Shown: in pieces, positions 5,376 through 5,744 of the stretch | Position numbering within the stretch: the stretch's first letter is position 1 | Layout of the letters: every line of letters starts with the position of its first letter | From: JASFEQ01 sp050122535 | GTDB taxonomy: Bacteria; Desulfobacterota; DSM-4660; Desulfatiglandales; HGW-15 | Length of the DNA: 5,744 nt | Direction: 5' to 3' | NCBI GenBank assembly: GCA_050122535.1 | Contig: JASFIT010000313.1 | Span: 1 to 5,744 of the forward strand | The notes under the pieces: model-generated | What the model was told of the DNA's origin: nothing | The model's input: the letters and a program-made list of their open reading frames with translations, nothing else | Database searches by the model: none | Translations under genes and position numbers: made by a program

Positions 5376-5404
5376 TTGACAACCTATTTAAATTCTTATA
5401 GAAA
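5376..5404 (+). promoter_or_regulatory. candidate sigma70-type promoter for the methyltransferase gene
   Basis: A perfect -35 TTGACA (5376-5381) is followed after 17 bases by TAGAAA (5399-5404); an alternative -10 TATAGA (5397-5402) has a 15-base spacer. Transcription would begin near 5411, about 94 bases before ATG 5505. The position between the repeat element and the gene supports it. Two copies of ATTTAAAT flank or overlap the -35 and spacer. Confidence 0.5.
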
Positions 5405-5504
5405 TGTGCATCTTGGAAACTTTGCCATCCCTATATCTCTGTCCTTGCCAGATGTCCATTATAGCCACATGAGGCCCTTTATGAGGGGAGAAAGGGATCC
5501 CGTT

Positions 5505-5744
5505 ATGAAAAAAGCACTCTTGAACGCCTGCCTAATAGGGATATTTCTCTTCATCTCTTTGATCATGCTGATATTCCACAGCGTCGTCTTTGATCTGGAA
5601 GTGGGGGCTGGAGAAAAAGAAGCGCGCTTCCTTCGCCTTCGAGAGGCGATGGTGAAGAAGCAGATATCAGAACCACCCGATTACCGCACGCCCGTTCGCG
5701 ACAAGGGAGTGCTAGACGCCATGCGGACTGTTCCCCGGCACCTC
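5505..5744 (+). CDS. protein-L-isoaspartate O-methyltransferase, N-terminal part, with export/anchor segment (partial, runs off window)
   Basis: Eighty codons are open to the window end with no stop. The first part (MKKALLNACLIGIFLFISLIML) is a positively charged start and a hydrophobic segment at residues 5-28, typical of a signal peptide or anchor. Then AMVKKQI (48-54) and VRDKGVLDAMRTVPRHL (64-80) match the conserved entry of this SAM-dependent repair enzyme, which methylates damaged isoaspartyl residues. The family pattern is MV..QI...GI.D..VL.AM..VPRH.FV; here a PPDYRTPV stretch is inserted between the two parts. ATG 5505 has an AAGGGA seven bases upstream; in-frame ATGs at 5469 and 5481 would add 12 or 8 residues but are less likely. 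A missing C-terminal part is due to the window edge, not a truncation. Confidence 0.8.
   Translation, partial: MKKALLNACLIGIFLFISLIMLIFHSVVFDLEVGAGEKEARFLRLREAMVKKQISEPPDYRTPVRDKGVLDAMRTVPRHL

Larger units (their letters stand above)
5140..5504. other. 365-base gene-free stretch
   Basis: I see no protein gene or RNA gene here. It holds unremarkable sequence with no clear intrinsic terminator (5140-5206), a 114-bp palindromic repeat (5207-5320) and the promoter and leader region of the last gene (about 5376-5504). The octamer ATTTAAAT occurs twice, at 5362-5369 and 5386-5393, on either side of the -35 box. Confidence 0.6.

Overview
The window looks like part of the chromosome of an anaerobic, redox-versatile bacterium, most plausibly a Desulfobacterota (former Deltaproteobacteria) or similar lineage. 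This is inferred from gene content, not a phylogenetic result. The grounds are a molybdenum hydroxylase resembling 4-hydroxybenzoyl-CoA reductase alpha, a sulfite/nitrite-reductase-like iron-sulfur protein behind an FNR-type site, and a palindromic intergenic repeat of the CATTGCGAG...GCAATCTC type often seen in such genomes. Base composition is balanced and fairly even, with no sign of an insertion sequence, phage or CRISPR array.

Layout. Positions 1-146 hold a possible 3' end of an upstream gene, a strong hairpin, and a short leader ORF whose stop lies one base before the next start. 147-2420 (+) encodes the molybdopterin-binding subunit of a xanthine-dehydrogenase-family enzyme. Facing it is a minus-strand set read 4052 to 2485: an HD-domain phosphohydrolase, an exported Glu/Lys-rich coiled-coil protein, an unrecognised 95-residue protein and a 66-residue coiled-coil protein. 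They are spaced 28-67 bases apart and probably form an operon.

The 265-base divergent region 4053-4317 is the richest regulatory stretch. It holds a perfect 14-bp palindrome, TTGACTTAAGTCAA, centred exactly 41.5 bases before the start predicted from a TATAGT -10 box. That is the geometry of a class II FNR/CRP-family activated promoter, and it drives the gene at 4318-5139 (+). This gene encodes a PCP_red domain joined to a Cx5C...Cx3C siroheme/[4Fe-4S]-type module and a 2x[4Fe-4S] ferredoxin module. The same palindrome overlaps the likely promoter region of the minus-strand set, whose leader can fold into a long stem-loop.

The gene-free stretch 5140-5504 holds a 114-bp palindromic repeat with perfect 13-bp ends and a sigma70-like promoter. 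The window ends in the first 80 codons of a protein-L-isoaspartate O-methyltransferase with an N-terminal export or anchor segment.

Functionally, the ferredoxin-type protein and molybdenum hydroxylase are both electron-transfer proteins, but nothing in the sequence proves they work together. The minus-strand set may be an independent signalling or envelope-related unit. No complete, recognisably new defence or mobile system is visible. The best novelty candidates are the PCP_red/siroheme-like fusion with its FNR-type promoter, the hairpin-gated leader ORF, and the uncharacterised minus-strand gene set.
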